A stretch of DNA of 29,451 bases from JACPDH01 sp051305935. GTDB taxonomy: Bacteria; Acidobacteriota; Thermoanaerobaculia; Gp7-AA8. Location of the stretch: assembly GCA_051305935.1 (NCBI GenBank), contig JBPPMG010000256.1, positions 1-29,451 of the forward strand, read 5' to 3'. The notes under the pieces were generated by a model. It did not search any database. It was given only the letters and a program-made list of their open reading frames with translations, and was not told the DNA's origin. Shown here in pieces: positions 21,365 through 29,384 of the stretch (positions are counted from its first letter, which is position 1; each line of letters opens with the position of its first letter). A program made the position numbers and the translations under genes.

Positions 21365-22450
21365 CTACTTCAGCCCGCGCTTCGTCACGTAATACGTCGC
21401 GAAGCTGCCGAGCCAGTGACCGCCCTCGTAGGTCTGTCCGGTGATCGCGGCGATCCCGCTGTCGCCATGCTCCTTCGCCGCGGCGGCGATCGACGCGCGG
21501 CGCGGATCGCCCTCGGGCAGGCCCTCGGCGATTCCCTCGAGCATCCAGGCTCGACTCAGGTTCAGTCCGTCGAGGTGGACGAGCTTCCCGTCGCTCTTGT
21601 CGGTCACGACGCCGGGTCGCAGCCACCCTGCGCTTCCGTCACGCGGCAGCGTCGGCAGGAAGCTGCCGAGCCACGCCGCGTATTCGACCGGCGGAAGGAC
21701 GCGGCGCATCGCGTCGCCTTCCGCGATGCAAGGCGACACGAAGTCCTCGCCGGACGGCTCGTACTCGAGCGGGCAGTCGAGGTCCCGGCCGTAGAAGGCG
21801 ACGATCCGGTCGCGCACGAGCGATTCGAATTTCGCGTCGCCGGCGACGCGCGCGTAATCGAGCATCAGTCCGAGCGCGAATGCCGATTGGCTGTGCTCTC
21901 CGGAGCGGACCGGGTGCGAGAGTTTCGGCAGCCACACCGAGACACGCGCGACGGCCGCCTTCTCCAGCGGCTCGAGGTTGGACGAGAGCTTCTTCGCAAG
22001 CGGGTCGTCCCACTCGCGCAGCTCCGCCGCGAGCTGGAGAAGCCAGGCGAGTCCGTAAGGTCGCTCGAAGCTCGCACGTCCTTCGCCTTGGAGGTATGCG
22101 GTCTCTTTCGCCACGTTTGCCCTGGTCAGGCTCTTCTCGAGCGCCTCGCGCGCAGGCTTCGCGAACGGCGCGTCGGGCCACTCGCGAGCGAGACGCGCGA
22201 GCATCCAATGGCCATGCACCGCGGAGTGCCAGTCGAAGCACCCGTAGAACGACGGTGTCAGCTCACGCGGCGGCTTCACGTCCGCATCGGACGAGAGCAC
22301 GTGCGCGATCTTGTTCGGGTACTCCTTGTGGACGCAGCCAAGTGCGAGGTCGGCGAAGCGTTGTGCCGTGGAGGCATCGAACGCGGGCTTCGCGGCCACG
22401 GCCGGCATTGCGAGAACGAGAGCGACGACGAGAACGAGTGCGTATCGCAT
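21365..22450 (-). CDS. DUF2891-family secreted protein
   Basis: A 361-residue protein with a signal peptide (MRYALVLVVALVLAMPAVAA). The alpha-rich body with LGCVHKEYPNK, PSFYGCFDWHSAVHGHWML, RPYGLAWLLQLAAEL, HSQSAFALGL, DFVSPCIAEGDAM and LDGLNLSRAWML fits the DUF2891 family. The conserved His, Asp, Glu and Trp residues suggest an (alpha/alpha)-barrel-type enzyme, perhaps acting on carbohydrate, but no function is established to my knowledge. The ATG at 22448-22450 opens the signal peptide. The TAG stop (21365-21367) borders a heptad array. It is divergent from the zinc transporter. Confidence 0.85.
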   Translation of the reverse strand: MRYALVLVVALVLAMPAVAAKPAFDASTAQRFADLALGCVHKEYPNKIAHVLSSDADVKPPRELTPSFYGCFDWHSAVHGHWMLARLAREWPDAPFAKPAREALEKSLTRANVAKETAYLQGEGRASFERPYGLAWLLQLAAELREWDDPLAKKLSSNLEPLEKAAVARVSVWLPKLSHPVRSGEHSQSAFALGLMLDYARVAGDAKFESLVRDRIVAFYGRDLDCPLEYEPSGEDFVSPCIAEGDAMRRVLPPVEYAAWLGSFLPTLPRDGSAGWLRPGVVTDKSDGKLVHLDGLNLSRAWMLEGIAEGLPEGDPRRASIAAAAKEHGDSGIAAITGQTYEGGHWLGSFATYYVTKRGLK

Positions 22451-22500
22451 GGCGCGATTGTACGCCGTGGCGGAGACGGTTGCGGGCCACGGGCTTTGGG

Positions 22501-22657
22501 TTGTTAGTCGTTAGTCGTCTGTCGTTAGACATTCAGCGAGAGTCGTGCGTGTGGTGCTCCGATGCATGACCGTCGCACGGATGAACTTCAGACATGCCTG
22601 AGCAGTCATCGGGAATCCCTCCCTGTCTAACAACTAACAACCAAAAACTAAAAACTA
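22501..22657. repeat. 116-bp core element with heptad arms, copy A
   Basis: Left arm units: TTGTTAG, TCGTTAG, TCGTCTG, TCGTTAG. Core 22527-22642. Right arm units: CTAACAA, CTAACAA, CCAAAAA, CTAAAAA. Arms are reverse complements, and unit boundaries stay on a strict 7-base grid even where units have diverged. The core matches copy B at 110 of 116 positions, same orientation. It lies in the divergent gap between the DUF2891 and transporter genes. Confidence 0.9.
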
Positions 22658-22721
22658 CCCCCCCGAGCACAAGCGGACAGCACTGTCGGCTCGCCGATCG
22701 TGCTATGTTGAGCCGGCGTCG

Positions 22722-23648
22722 ATGCACGACCATGCACACGGTCCCGCGGCAGTTCAGGCGCACGGAGGGACGACCTTCGCGGCGGTCCGGACAAAGCTCG
22801 TGGTCGCGACGGCGGCGACTGCGCTCTTCGTCGCCTTCGAGTTCGCCGCCGGGCTTCGCGCGAACTCCCTCGCGCTCGTCGGCGACGCGTTTCACAATCT
22901 CACAGACGCTCTCGTGCTCGTGCTCGCGCTCACCGCCGTGCTTCTCTCGCGGCGAGCGCCGACCCCGCGAAAGTCGTTCGGGTACCAGCGCGCCGGCATC
23001 CTCGCGGCATTCGTGAACGGTGCGCTCCTGTTCGCCTTCACGATCGGATACTTCGTCGAGGCCTTCGCCCGCTCACGGGTTCCCGAGCAGGTCGACAGCA
23101 CGATCATGCTCGTCGTCGCCGCGATGGCGATCGTCTTCAACGGCTCGATCGCGGCGTGGCTGCACCAGGGAAGCGGCGGAGACGTGAACATCCGAAGCGC
23201 GGTGCTGCATCAGGTCGCGGACGCGCTCGGCTCCGTCGGCGTGCTCGTCGCCGCGATCGCGATACGCCTAACTGGCAGACCCGTCGCCGATGCGTTCGTC
23301 TCGCTCGCGATCGGACTGCTGATTCTCTGGACCTCGTGGGGAATCCTACGCGAGACGGTGAACCTGCTTCTCGAAGGAACTCCGCGAGGTATCGATCCGG
23401 ACGAGGTAGCCCGCTCGCTCGCCGCCCAAGAAGGAGTCTTCGGCGTTCACCATCTGCACATCTGGGCGCTGGGCCCGTCGAGCCCCGCGCTCTCCTGCCA
23501 CCTGACTCTGGGGGATGTCGCGCTGAGCAGCACAACGGAGATTCTCGATCGTGTCAACGCGATGCTGGCCGCGCGCTACGGCGTCATGCACACGACGATC
23601 CAGCTGGAGCATGCGTCATGCGAGGAGCGGGACGACGGGAGTTGTTAG
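22722..23648 (+). CDS. Cation diffusion facilitator (probable zinc efflux transporter)
   Basis: A 308-residue inner-membrane antiporter of the CDF family. An N-terminal His-rich MHDHAHG precedes six membrane helices. Two HxxxD metal sites are present: His58/Asp62 (AFHNLTD) with Asp55 before it, and His163/Asp167 (HQVAD), the zinc-type signature. The C-terminal cytoplasmic domain (from about 220) includes GVHHLHIW and CHLTL. ATG 22722 has no clear ribosome site. Its last codons and TAG (Cys-stop) sit at the first TTGTTAG heptad of copy B. It is bracketed by two near-identical repeats in direct orientation. Confidence 0.94.
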   Translation: MHDHAHGPAAVQAHGGTTFAAVRTKLVVATAATALFVAFEFAAGLRANSLALVGDAFHNLTDALVLVLALTAVLLSRRAPTPRKSFGYQRAGILAAFVNGALLFAFTIGYFVEAFARSRVPEQVDSTIMLVVAAMAIVFNGSIAAWLHQGSGGDVNIRSAVLHQVADALGSVGVLVAAIAIRLTGRPVADAFVSLAIGLLILWTSWGILRETVNLLLEGTPRGIDPDEVARSLAAQEGVFGVHHLHIWALGPSSPALSCHLTLGDVALSSTTEILDRVNAMLAARYGVMHTTIQLEHASCEERDDGSC

Positions 23649-23809
23649 TTGTTAGTTGTCAGACATTCATCGAGAGTCGTGCGTGTCGTGCTCCGATGCA
23701 TGACCGTCGCACGGATGAACCTCAGACATGCCTGAGCAGTCATCAGAAATCCCTGCCTGTCTAACAACTAACAACCGCCAACCAGCAACCGTCAACACCC
23801 AACCCGAGC
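23642..23809. repeat. 116-bp core element with heptad arms, copy B
   Basis: Left arm TTGTTAG, TTGTTAG, TTGTCAG; core 23661-23776; right arm CTAACAA, CTAACAA, CCGCCAA, CCAGCAA, CCGTCAA, CACCCAA, CCCGAGC on a strict 7-base grid. It starts at the transporter stop codon and ends at the base before the stop of the downstream minus-strand gene. The core differs from copy A at six positions. A small internal stem CTCAG-ACATGC-CTGAG is seen. Short frames in it (start MPEQSSEIPACL) are judged non-coding. Confidence 0.9.
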
Positions 23810-25525
23810 CTACTTCCCGCCGAACGACTCGGGGTACGTGTAGTCGATGGTCATTTTGGCGACGCCGAAGGGAAGCAGCATCGGGAGGCTCGGCGAGACG
23901 GTGTAGAAGGGGCGCAGGTCGATGCGGTTTGCGAGCCGCTGGTTTCCGGACGTCCCGCAGAAGTCGCCCGTTCGCATGATGTCGAAAGGCTTCTTCCACT
24001 TCAACGTCGGATAGAAGTCGTTCACCTCGTCCCGGATCCGTCGCTCCCGAGGCTTTTCTTCGTATGTCTTTGTCGCTGAGGAGAGAACGAACTCCTCGCG
24101 CGCAAGCCGCCCCCGCGAATCGTACGTGAAGCTGAGCGTGCCAGCCCACGCGACCCTCGGCGAGCCTTCGACCGCAAGCCCTTTGTAGCCGCCGCCAAAC
24201 CGGACGCTGGCGAGCTTTCCGTCGTCGCCCCGTACGTAGTCGGCCGTCGCATCGATGAGGTGATCGCACGCTCCGCGGTTCTGATAGGTCACGCTCTCCT
24301 TCGCGATGCGTCCCGTTGCGTCGTACGTGTAGCGCTTGGAAAAGCGTACTCCGTCGATCACGAGGTCTTCGGTCGCGAGGTTCCACCGCCGCTCGCCCCC
24401 CGTTTCCGCCGTGTACGACAGGACGTCACCCGACGCCGGCGCGAGGAGCCGCTCGAGCACTTCGGGACCTTGCTCGAGCACGATCACCCTCTGTTCGCCG
24501 ACCTTCTTTTCGACGAGTTGGTCCGCCTGATAGACCCATCCTTCGGATCGCCTCGCGTCGCGGATCGCCTTCTGTCGCGAAGGACTGTACGAAAGTGACT
24601 CGCCGTAGCGTCCCGACTTGATGTTGCAGGCGAGCACCTCGTTGCCGCCGAACCGCCCGTCCAGATAAAACATCGTCCGCGTCGCCGAGGCGCCCACGAC
24701 GCAGGGCCGGCTGTTCCACTGAGGTTCGTCGAACAGGTACGGTCCGTGCCAGCAACGGTGACACCACGTCGCTCCGTTCTCGAGCTTGACACCGCAGAAT
24801 GGGCAGACGAATTTCGTCCGCATGTCGGTGATCTCGCGTTCGAGCTGGAAGAGCCTCTGGTCGACTTCGTTCTTGTCGGAAGGGCTCGGGGTCAGCGCGA
24901 GGTAACGGCGCAGATACTCGGTGGCACGCACGGGATCGCCGGTCTGCTCGAACGCGAGCGACTGGTTGTACGCGACCGCCGGATCGGTCGGCTGCTGCTG
25001 TGCCGCCTCCTCGAAAATCCGCAACGCCTGTTCGTACTCGCCGCGGGAGAGGTGATATCGCCCGCGATTGAAGATCTCGACGTAGTTCTTGGTCTCCTGC
25101 TGCCGCTTCTCGACCTCCTTTTGAAAATCGAGCTCGAGCTGAAGCCGCTTCACATTCTCGACCTCTGATCCTTCCGGAAGGAGCGAGAGATAGCGCTCGA
25201 CGCGCGCGTGCGCCTCCGCGTAACGACCTTCCTTCACCATCAGGATCGCCAGGTTGTAGAGGACGCCGGGCTGGTCGGGGAAGATCGCGTCGGCGCGGAG
25301 GTAATTTTCCAGCGCCCCCTTCGTATCGCCGATATCGAAGAACCGCTTGCCGAAGACGATCGCCCGTCCGAACTCTTCCTTCTCCTCGGCCGTCGCGGGA
25401 CGGCTCTCCGTGATGTCCTCCGCCACGAACTGCTCACCCGGCTTCGACTGGGCGAAGAGAGAGGGCTCGGCGAGGGCCGACGTGACGAGGAGCGCGCAGA
25501 TTATGGATTTCCAATGTCGCATCAT
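23810..25525 (-). CDS. Secreted TPR / zinc-ribbon / YD-repeat-like protein of unknown function
   Basis: A 571-residue protein, not recognised as a named family. A signal peptide (IICALLVTSALAEPSLFAQ) is followed by TPR-like helical pairs (about 52-115 and 148-215; ALRIFEEAAQQQPTDPAVAY). A zinc ribbon has Cys241, Cys244, Cys255 and Cys258 (CPFCG, CHRC). The C-terminal half carries two YD/RHS-like beta motifs (YTYDATGRIAKESVTY and FTYDSRGRLAREEF). A zinc ribbon in an exported protein is odd. The start is one of two adjacent ATGs (25525 or 25522), 10 bp after the stop of the upstream gene, so the pair is an operon. The stop borders the arm of copy B. Confidence 0.8.
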   Translation of the reverse strand: MMRHWKSIICALLVTSALAEPSLFAQSKPGEQFVAEDITESRPATAEEKEEFGRAIVFGKRFFDIGDTKGALENYLRADAIFPDQPGVLYNLAILMVKEGRYAEAHARVERYLSLLPEGSEVENVKRLQLELDFQKEVEKRQQETKNYVEIFNRGRYHLSRGEYEQALRIFEEAAQQQPTDPAVAYNQSLAFEQTGDPVRATEYLRRYLALTPSPSDKNEVDQRLFQLEREITDMRTKFVCPFCGVKLENGATWCHRCWHGPYLFDEPQWNSRPCVVGASATRTMFYLDGRFGGNEVLACNIKSGRYGESLSYSPSRQKAIRDARRSEGWVYQADQLVEKKVGEQRVIVLEQGPEVLERLLAPASGDVLSYTAETGGERRWNLATEDLVIDGVRFSKRYTYDATGRIAKESVTYQNRGACDHLIDATADYVRGDDGKLASVRFGGGYKGLAVEGSPRVAWAGTLSFTYDSRGRLAREEFVLSSATKTYEEKPRERRIRDEVNDFYPTLKWKKPFDIMRTGDFCGTSGNQRLANRIDLRPFYTVSPSLPMLLPFGVAKMTIDYTYPESFGGK

Positions 25526-25535
25526 CGTCGCGGCC

Positions 25536-26786
25536 TCAGAGGAACGACTTCATCAGGTCGGAGAGCCAGAGCATCTGGCTCGAGGTGAGATTCGAGGTTC
25601 GCGCGAGCAGGTGATAGAGCGCCTGCCTGCGCTGCTCGATCGAGAACCTGCCCGTGGCCTCGTTGAGCACGGCCATCGGATCTCCAGTCAGCTCCGCCGG
25701 GATGTCGAAGACGACGTCCTTGGCATCGGCCGGCGCCCAGTGCTTCGTCGCTTCCTCCCCGAAAAGCTTCGAGACGAAGGCAATGCGCGACGTCTCGTCG
25801 CCGGCTTCCCTGAACGCGGATGAGAGATCGCTGCGCGATCCACTCGTCTCGACGACCAGCTTGAGGTTGGAGAGAAGCTGCAGTCGCGACATCGACGCCT
25901 CGAAGATGCTCTTCTTCATCGAGGCATCGTCGATCTGTCCGGCGGCCCGGAGGATCGCCTGGACTCGCGCCGTCTCGTAATTCACGAAGGCGTCGGCGGC
26001 ATTCGGTTCGCCCAGGGGAACCGGCGTTACGGCCGGCGCGTCCCCTGCGTCAGGCTCGCTCGCCGGGCCCGAAGAGATGACCGAAGGCGCGACGGCTCTC
26101 GTGACCATCACCTCTTTCGGCGTCTCGACGTCGACGAGCGGAAAGTCGATCGTCTGCGTTGCCGCTCCCCCGGGAAGATCCGCTCCGACCTCCGTCGGCT
26201 TGGCGGCCGATTCGGGAAGGGGCTCGGGTGCCGACTGCAGATCTTTCGGGTCCGGGCTAACGATCGCGCGCGGCCAGTGAGCCATGTCGAAGGAGCTCAC
26301 CGGCGCGCGCAGGCTCTGCACGAGCTCGGAATTCGGAAGCGCGTTCGAATCGATCAGTCGCAGGCGCACGCGCGCGAGAATGTCCTGCTGCGTCCGCAGT
26401 TCGTTCTCCCGTCTCGCCTCGTCGAGGAAGTTCGCGCTGGAGCGCGTCCGCGTCATGTCGCAGTGACAGGAGCCGTACATGTCGGACTGATACTGAAGCC
26501 GCGGCTCGTTCTTCTTCAGGAAGTCGACTACCGCGGCGTTTCTCGCCCTTTCCACGGCGAGCGCTCGCTCGCACGCGCCCTTCGACGCGAACTCATTGAC
26601 CCCGGTCAGCTCGACGCTCGTCTTCGTGTCGGGCCGGTACATCCGGACGTGGTAATGCACCACCGCGCAGTTCGCCGAGTCGATGCCCGCTCCCGCCTGG
26701 CAGGAAAGTGGCGTCTGGGCGTTCGCGACCAGGGCCGCCGCCGCAACCCCTGTCAGAAGAAGAGTAATCCGTCGTGTAGAAGCCAT
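25536..26786 (-). CDS. Secreted protein of unknown function
   Basis: A 416-residue protein, family not recognised. It has a signal peptide (MASTRRITLLLTGVAAAALVANAQ). An N-terminal cysteine-containing domain (about 25-135) includes YHVRMYRPDTKTSVELTG, a helix with ERARNAAVVDFLKK, and GSCHCD. The middle (about 185-265) is Pro/Ala/Glu-rich and probably disordered. The C-terminal region (270-416) is helical. AAGGA precedes ATG 26786. It is the first gene of an operon with the TPR/zinc-ribbon protein, 10 bp upstream of it, so a joint envelope function is inferred. Confidence 0.75.
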   Translation of the reverse strand: MASTRRITLLLTGVAAAALVANAQTPLSCQAGAGIDSANCAVVHYHVRMYRPDTKTSVELTGVNEFASKGACERALAVERARNAAVVDFLKKNEPRLQYQSDMYGSCHCDMTRTRSSANFLDEARRENELRTQQDILARVRLRLIDSNALPNSELVQSLRAPVSSFDMAHWPRAIVSPDPKDLQSAPEPLPESAAKPTEVGADLPGGAATQTIDFPLVDVETPKEVMVTRAVAPSVISSGPASEPDAGDAPAVTPVPLGEPNAADAFVNYETARVQAILRAAGQIDDASMKKSIFEASMSRLQLLSNLKLVVETSGSRSDLSSAFREAGDETSRIAFVSKLFGEEATKHWAPADAKDVVFDIPAELTGDPMAVLNEATGRFSIEQRRQALYHLLARTSNLTSSQMLWLSDLMKSFL

Positions 26787-26855
26787 CGGGTCCTTTGCTC
26801 CCGCGGCCCGATCGGCCGCTTGCGGCCTTCTCGGTCAACTTTCGGAAGCTGCCGG

Positions 26856-26861
26856 ATTATA
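26856..26861 (-). promoter_or_regulatory. Candidate -10 box for the secreted-protein operon
   Basis: A perfect TATAAT on the minus strand lies 70 bp upstream of the ATG at 26786, in an otherwise GC-rich divergent gap. The nearest TTGAAT-like -35 is 22 bp away, too far for a standard spacer, so the call rests on the -10 alone. Confidence 0.35.
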
Positions 26862-27036
26862 ACCACCCGCGCCGGAGGTGGCCATTCAACGAACGAGGCC
26901 GTCCGGGGGCGTGTCCCGTTGGGGCCGCGTCGCCCCGAGGCTCCGCCTGCCTTCTCCATGCGGGACGTGACCGTTTCCGAAGATTTCTTCTCGCCGCGTG
27001 CCGGGCACCGGATAATCAATCGAAGAGGAACATCGA

Positions 27037-28773
27037 ATGCGGTCCGCCCCTCGAGCCCTGCTCGTGGCTCTGGTGCTGTTCTCGTCCGGCGTCTCCGCGG
27101 CGTCCGTGAGGGAGCCCGTTGCGAAAGTTATTCTTCAGGTCGCGTCCGAACAGGGAGCCGGGGCTGCGATCGGCACCTACCTTCACCTCAAGAAGACTGC
27201 CGCAAACCAATACGACTTCTCCGAGCCGCAGCTCAACGCCGTCGGCTACCGCCTGTTGCAGAACAAGCGTCCCAGCGACGCGATCGCGATCTTCGAGCTG
27301 AACATCCAGATGTTCCCGCGCTCCGCGAACGCGCGCGACAGCCTTGCCGACGCGTACGCTCGCACAGGCGACATCGCGAGCGCTCGAAGCGAGTACAAGC
27401 GCGCCCTCACGATGCTCGACCGCGGCGACGCCGCCCCCTCGAAGCGCAGCACCACGTTTCTGAAGGCGAATATCAGGCGACAGCTCGAACGTCTGCGACG
27501 CTACCCGATCTACGAGCCACTCACCGGCGTGTACCGCACCGATGACGGTCGCGCAATCTCGATCTCCATCGCCGAGCCGAACTTCGGTTCGACGCCGCCG
27601 TCGCTCCGCTTCACCGAGCTCCCGTCCGGCCGCATCCGGACGCTACACGAGCGCACCGAGCTGTCGTACTTCGCAGGGCCGACGATCGACGATCGGTCGC
27701 CCCTCCAGTTCCGCGTCGACTTCGCGCCAGCCGACAGCGGTCTCGTCTCCTCGCTGACAGTTACCGAGGGAGGCTCGGTCGTTCGTGCCACGCGTCTTCC
27801 CTATCCGCCCGCGGAAAAGGTCGTGTTCCGCAGCGGAGTCGTGGAGCTCGAGGGCACCCTCTCCTTACCTCTGGCGGGCGGCCGGCACCCGGCGGTGATC
27901 CTCGTGCATGGTTCGGGCAAGGCCACGCGAGACGCTCCCGGCTTCGGCGAGCTCGCGAACGTGCTCGTCCTCCAGGGATTCGCGGTCCTTCGCTACGACA
28001 AGCGGGGCTGGGGAGAGTCGACGCTCGGCGAGACCGCCTACCCGTTTCTCGACGACCTCGCGCGCGACGCCGCCGCGGCCACGCGCTATCTCCGCTCTCG
28101 AGGCGAAATCGATCCGTCGCGAGTCGGGCTTCTCGGTTTCAGCGAGGGCGCCTGGGTCGCCGGCATTGCGGCGTCGCACCTCCCGAGGGAGGTCTCGTTC
28201 CTCGTTCTTCTCTCGGGAGGCGGCGTCACTCCCCCCGAACAGGAGCTCTACCGAGTGCGCGCCGAGATGGAGGCCGCCGGCTTCGTCGAACAAACGATCG
28301 TCGAGGCGACCGAGTACATGCAGCTCAAGTTCGACGTCGCGCGCACCGGGGCCGGATGGGATCAATACACCGCACGCGCGCGCAGCCTCAGACGCAGCCC
28401 GTGGATTCGCTACACGGGGAGATGGAACTCGCTCGAATTCGCGCAGGCAGCGTGGTACCAGGCGCTCGGATACAGCCCGTCGGAACGACTCGTTCACGTC
28501 GAGATCCCGGTGCTCGCAATTCTCGGCGTGCGCGATCTCCTCACCCCCGCCGACGAAACCGCCGCGGCGCTCCGCGAGAGCTTCTCGGGAGAGCGCGCAT
28601 CGCTTCTCGAGATCCGGAAGGTGCCGAAGGCGAACCACCTCCTGCTCGAGTCCGCGAGCGGGGCGATCCGCTTCCAGCAGAGTGAGCTCCCGCGTCTCGA
28701 GCGCTATGCTCCCGGCTACTTCGACGAGCTGAGCGCGTGGCTCGCTCGCTGGTGCGAGGAACGTCCGCAGTGA
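27037..28773 (+). CDS. Secreted TPR / alpha-beta hydrolase fusion
   Basis: A 578-residue protein. A signal peptide (MRSAPRALLVALVLFSSGVSA) is followed by TPR-like helices (about 62-125: AIAIFELNIQMFPRSANARD). A beta-rich linker (160-260) precedes an alpha/beta hydrolase domain (265-578). The hydrolase shows VILVHGSG (oxyanion), LRYDKRGWGES, nucleophile Ser369 in LLGFSEGAW, Asp500 in ILGVRDLLTP and His534 in KANHLLLE, a full triad. The family is like secreted dienelactone-hydrolase or peptidase S9-type esterases; the substrate is unknown. AGAGGAA precedes ATG 27037. It is divergent from the secreted-protein operon and convergent with exbD at a 10-bp gap, the only convergent gap with no repeat. 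Confidence 0.88.
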   Translation: MRSAPRALLVALVLFSSGVSAASVREPVAKVILQVASEQGAGAAIGTYLHLKKTAANQYDFSEPQLNAVGYRLLQNKRPSDAIAIFELNIQMFPRSANARDSLADAYARTGDIASARSEYKRALTMLDRGDAAPSKRSTTFLKANIRRQLERLRRYPIYEPLTGVYRTDDGRAISISIAEPNFGSTPPSLRFTELPSGRIRTLHERTELSYFAGPTIDDRSPLQFRVDFAPADSGLVSSLTVTEGGSVVRATRLPYPPAEKVVFRSGVVELEGTLSLPLAGGRHPAVILVHGSGKATRDAPGFGELANVLVLQGFAVLRYDKRGWGESTLGETAYPFLDDLARDAAAATRYLRSRGEIDPSRVGLLGFSEGAWVAGIAASHLPREVSFLVLLSGGGVTPPEQELYRVRAEMEAAGFVEQTIVEATEYMQLKFDVARTGAGWDQYTARARSLRRSPWIRYTGRWNSLEFAQAAWYQALGYSPSERLVHVEIPVLAILGVRDLLTPADETAAALRESFSGERASLLEIRKVPKANHLLLESASGAIRFQQSELPRLERYAPGYFDELSAWLARWCEERPQ

Positions 28774-28783
28774 GCGAGCGACC

Positions 28784-29212
28784 TCACTGCTCCGCCGCCG
28801 CGCTGCGATCGGCGGCAAGGCCGATCTGGCGGAAACCCGCCTGCCGGCAGTACTCGACGATCTTCACCGCATCGCCGTAGCGCGCGTCGCGGTCGACGCG
28901 CAGCACGACGGGGCGCTGGTTGTCCTTCGCCGCGACCGCGGCAATCTCCGCGCCCGCCTGCTCCGCCGCGACGATCGCCCCGCCCGCGAAAATCGTCCCG
29001 TCGGCTTTCACCGAGATCGTCAGAAGCGGATGTTCCTCACCAAACTTCTCCGCCGACGCGGCGGCAGGAAGGTTGAGCTGAACCTGCCCGACCATCAGCG
29101 GCGTGACGATCATGAAGATGATGAGCAGCACGAGACAGACGTCGACGAGAGGGGTGACGTTGATCTCCGACTGAAGCTGGCTTCCGGGAAACGAGTTTCG
29201 CGCGAGTCGCAT
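28784..29212 (-). CDS. exbD: ExbD/TolR-family biopolymer transport protein
   Basis: A 142-residue inner-membrane protein that works with ExbB/TolQ to harness the proton gradient. A short cytoplasmic start (MRLARNSFPGSQLQSEINVT) leads to one membrane helix (PLVDVCLVLLIIFMIVTPLM) with the essential Asp24. A periplasmic domain follows (PLLTISVKADGTIFAGG, VVLRVDRDARYGDAVKIVE). The ATG at 29210-29212 has GGAGG 10 bp upstream; a longer frame would start inside the heptad hairpin and is rejected. The upstream minus-strand fragment at 29385 is probably its ExbB partner. Confidence 0.94.
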   Translation of the reverse strand: MRLARNSFPGSQLQSEINVTPLVDVCLVLLIIFMIVTPLMVGQVQLNLPAAASAEKFGEEHPLLTISVKADGTIFAGGAIVAAEQAGAEIAAVAAKDNQRPVVLRVDRDARYGDAVKIVEYCRQAGFRQIGLAADRSAAAEQ

Positions 29213-29287
29213 GTCGTGTGTCCCTCCGGCTATGAGACACGCAGAGCGCGCGCAACGAAACCGGACGAAGCACGACGAGCCGTTCAC

Positions 29288-29376
29288 TTCTTCATTCTTC
29301 ATTCGACATTTCGGTGTGCGCAGGTGCGCGGAAACCGAAATGGAGAATGTCGAATGAGGAAGGGAGAATGAAGAAA
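29288..29376. repeat. Heptad hairpin between the two exb-like genes
   Basis: The left arm TTCTTCA, TTCTTCA, TTCGACA, TTTCGGT (29288-29315) is matched by an inverse right arm starting ACCGAAAT (29334-29376). The right arm carries extra 7-bp units (such as GGAGAAT) not present on the left. The loop is 18 bp, GC-rich. It lies in the 172-bp gap between codirectional genes and so may act as an operon attenuator. Confidence 0.75.
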
Positions 29377-29384
29377 GGAGGCGG

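Noticed and set aside
22594..22680. Small frames in both 116-bp elements beginning MPEQSS (also at 23728)
   Set aside because: The similarity follows from the DNA repeat. The frames run into heptad arms, have no ribosome site and diverge right after the core.
22501..23809. CRISPR array
   Set aside because: Repeats are 7-bp tandem units or two 116-bp copies; there are no regularly spaced unique spacers and no cas genes.
29213..29302. N-terminal extension of ExbD starting at 29302
   Set aside because: It would begin inside the heptad hairpin; the ATG at 29212 has a ribosome site and fits the family length.
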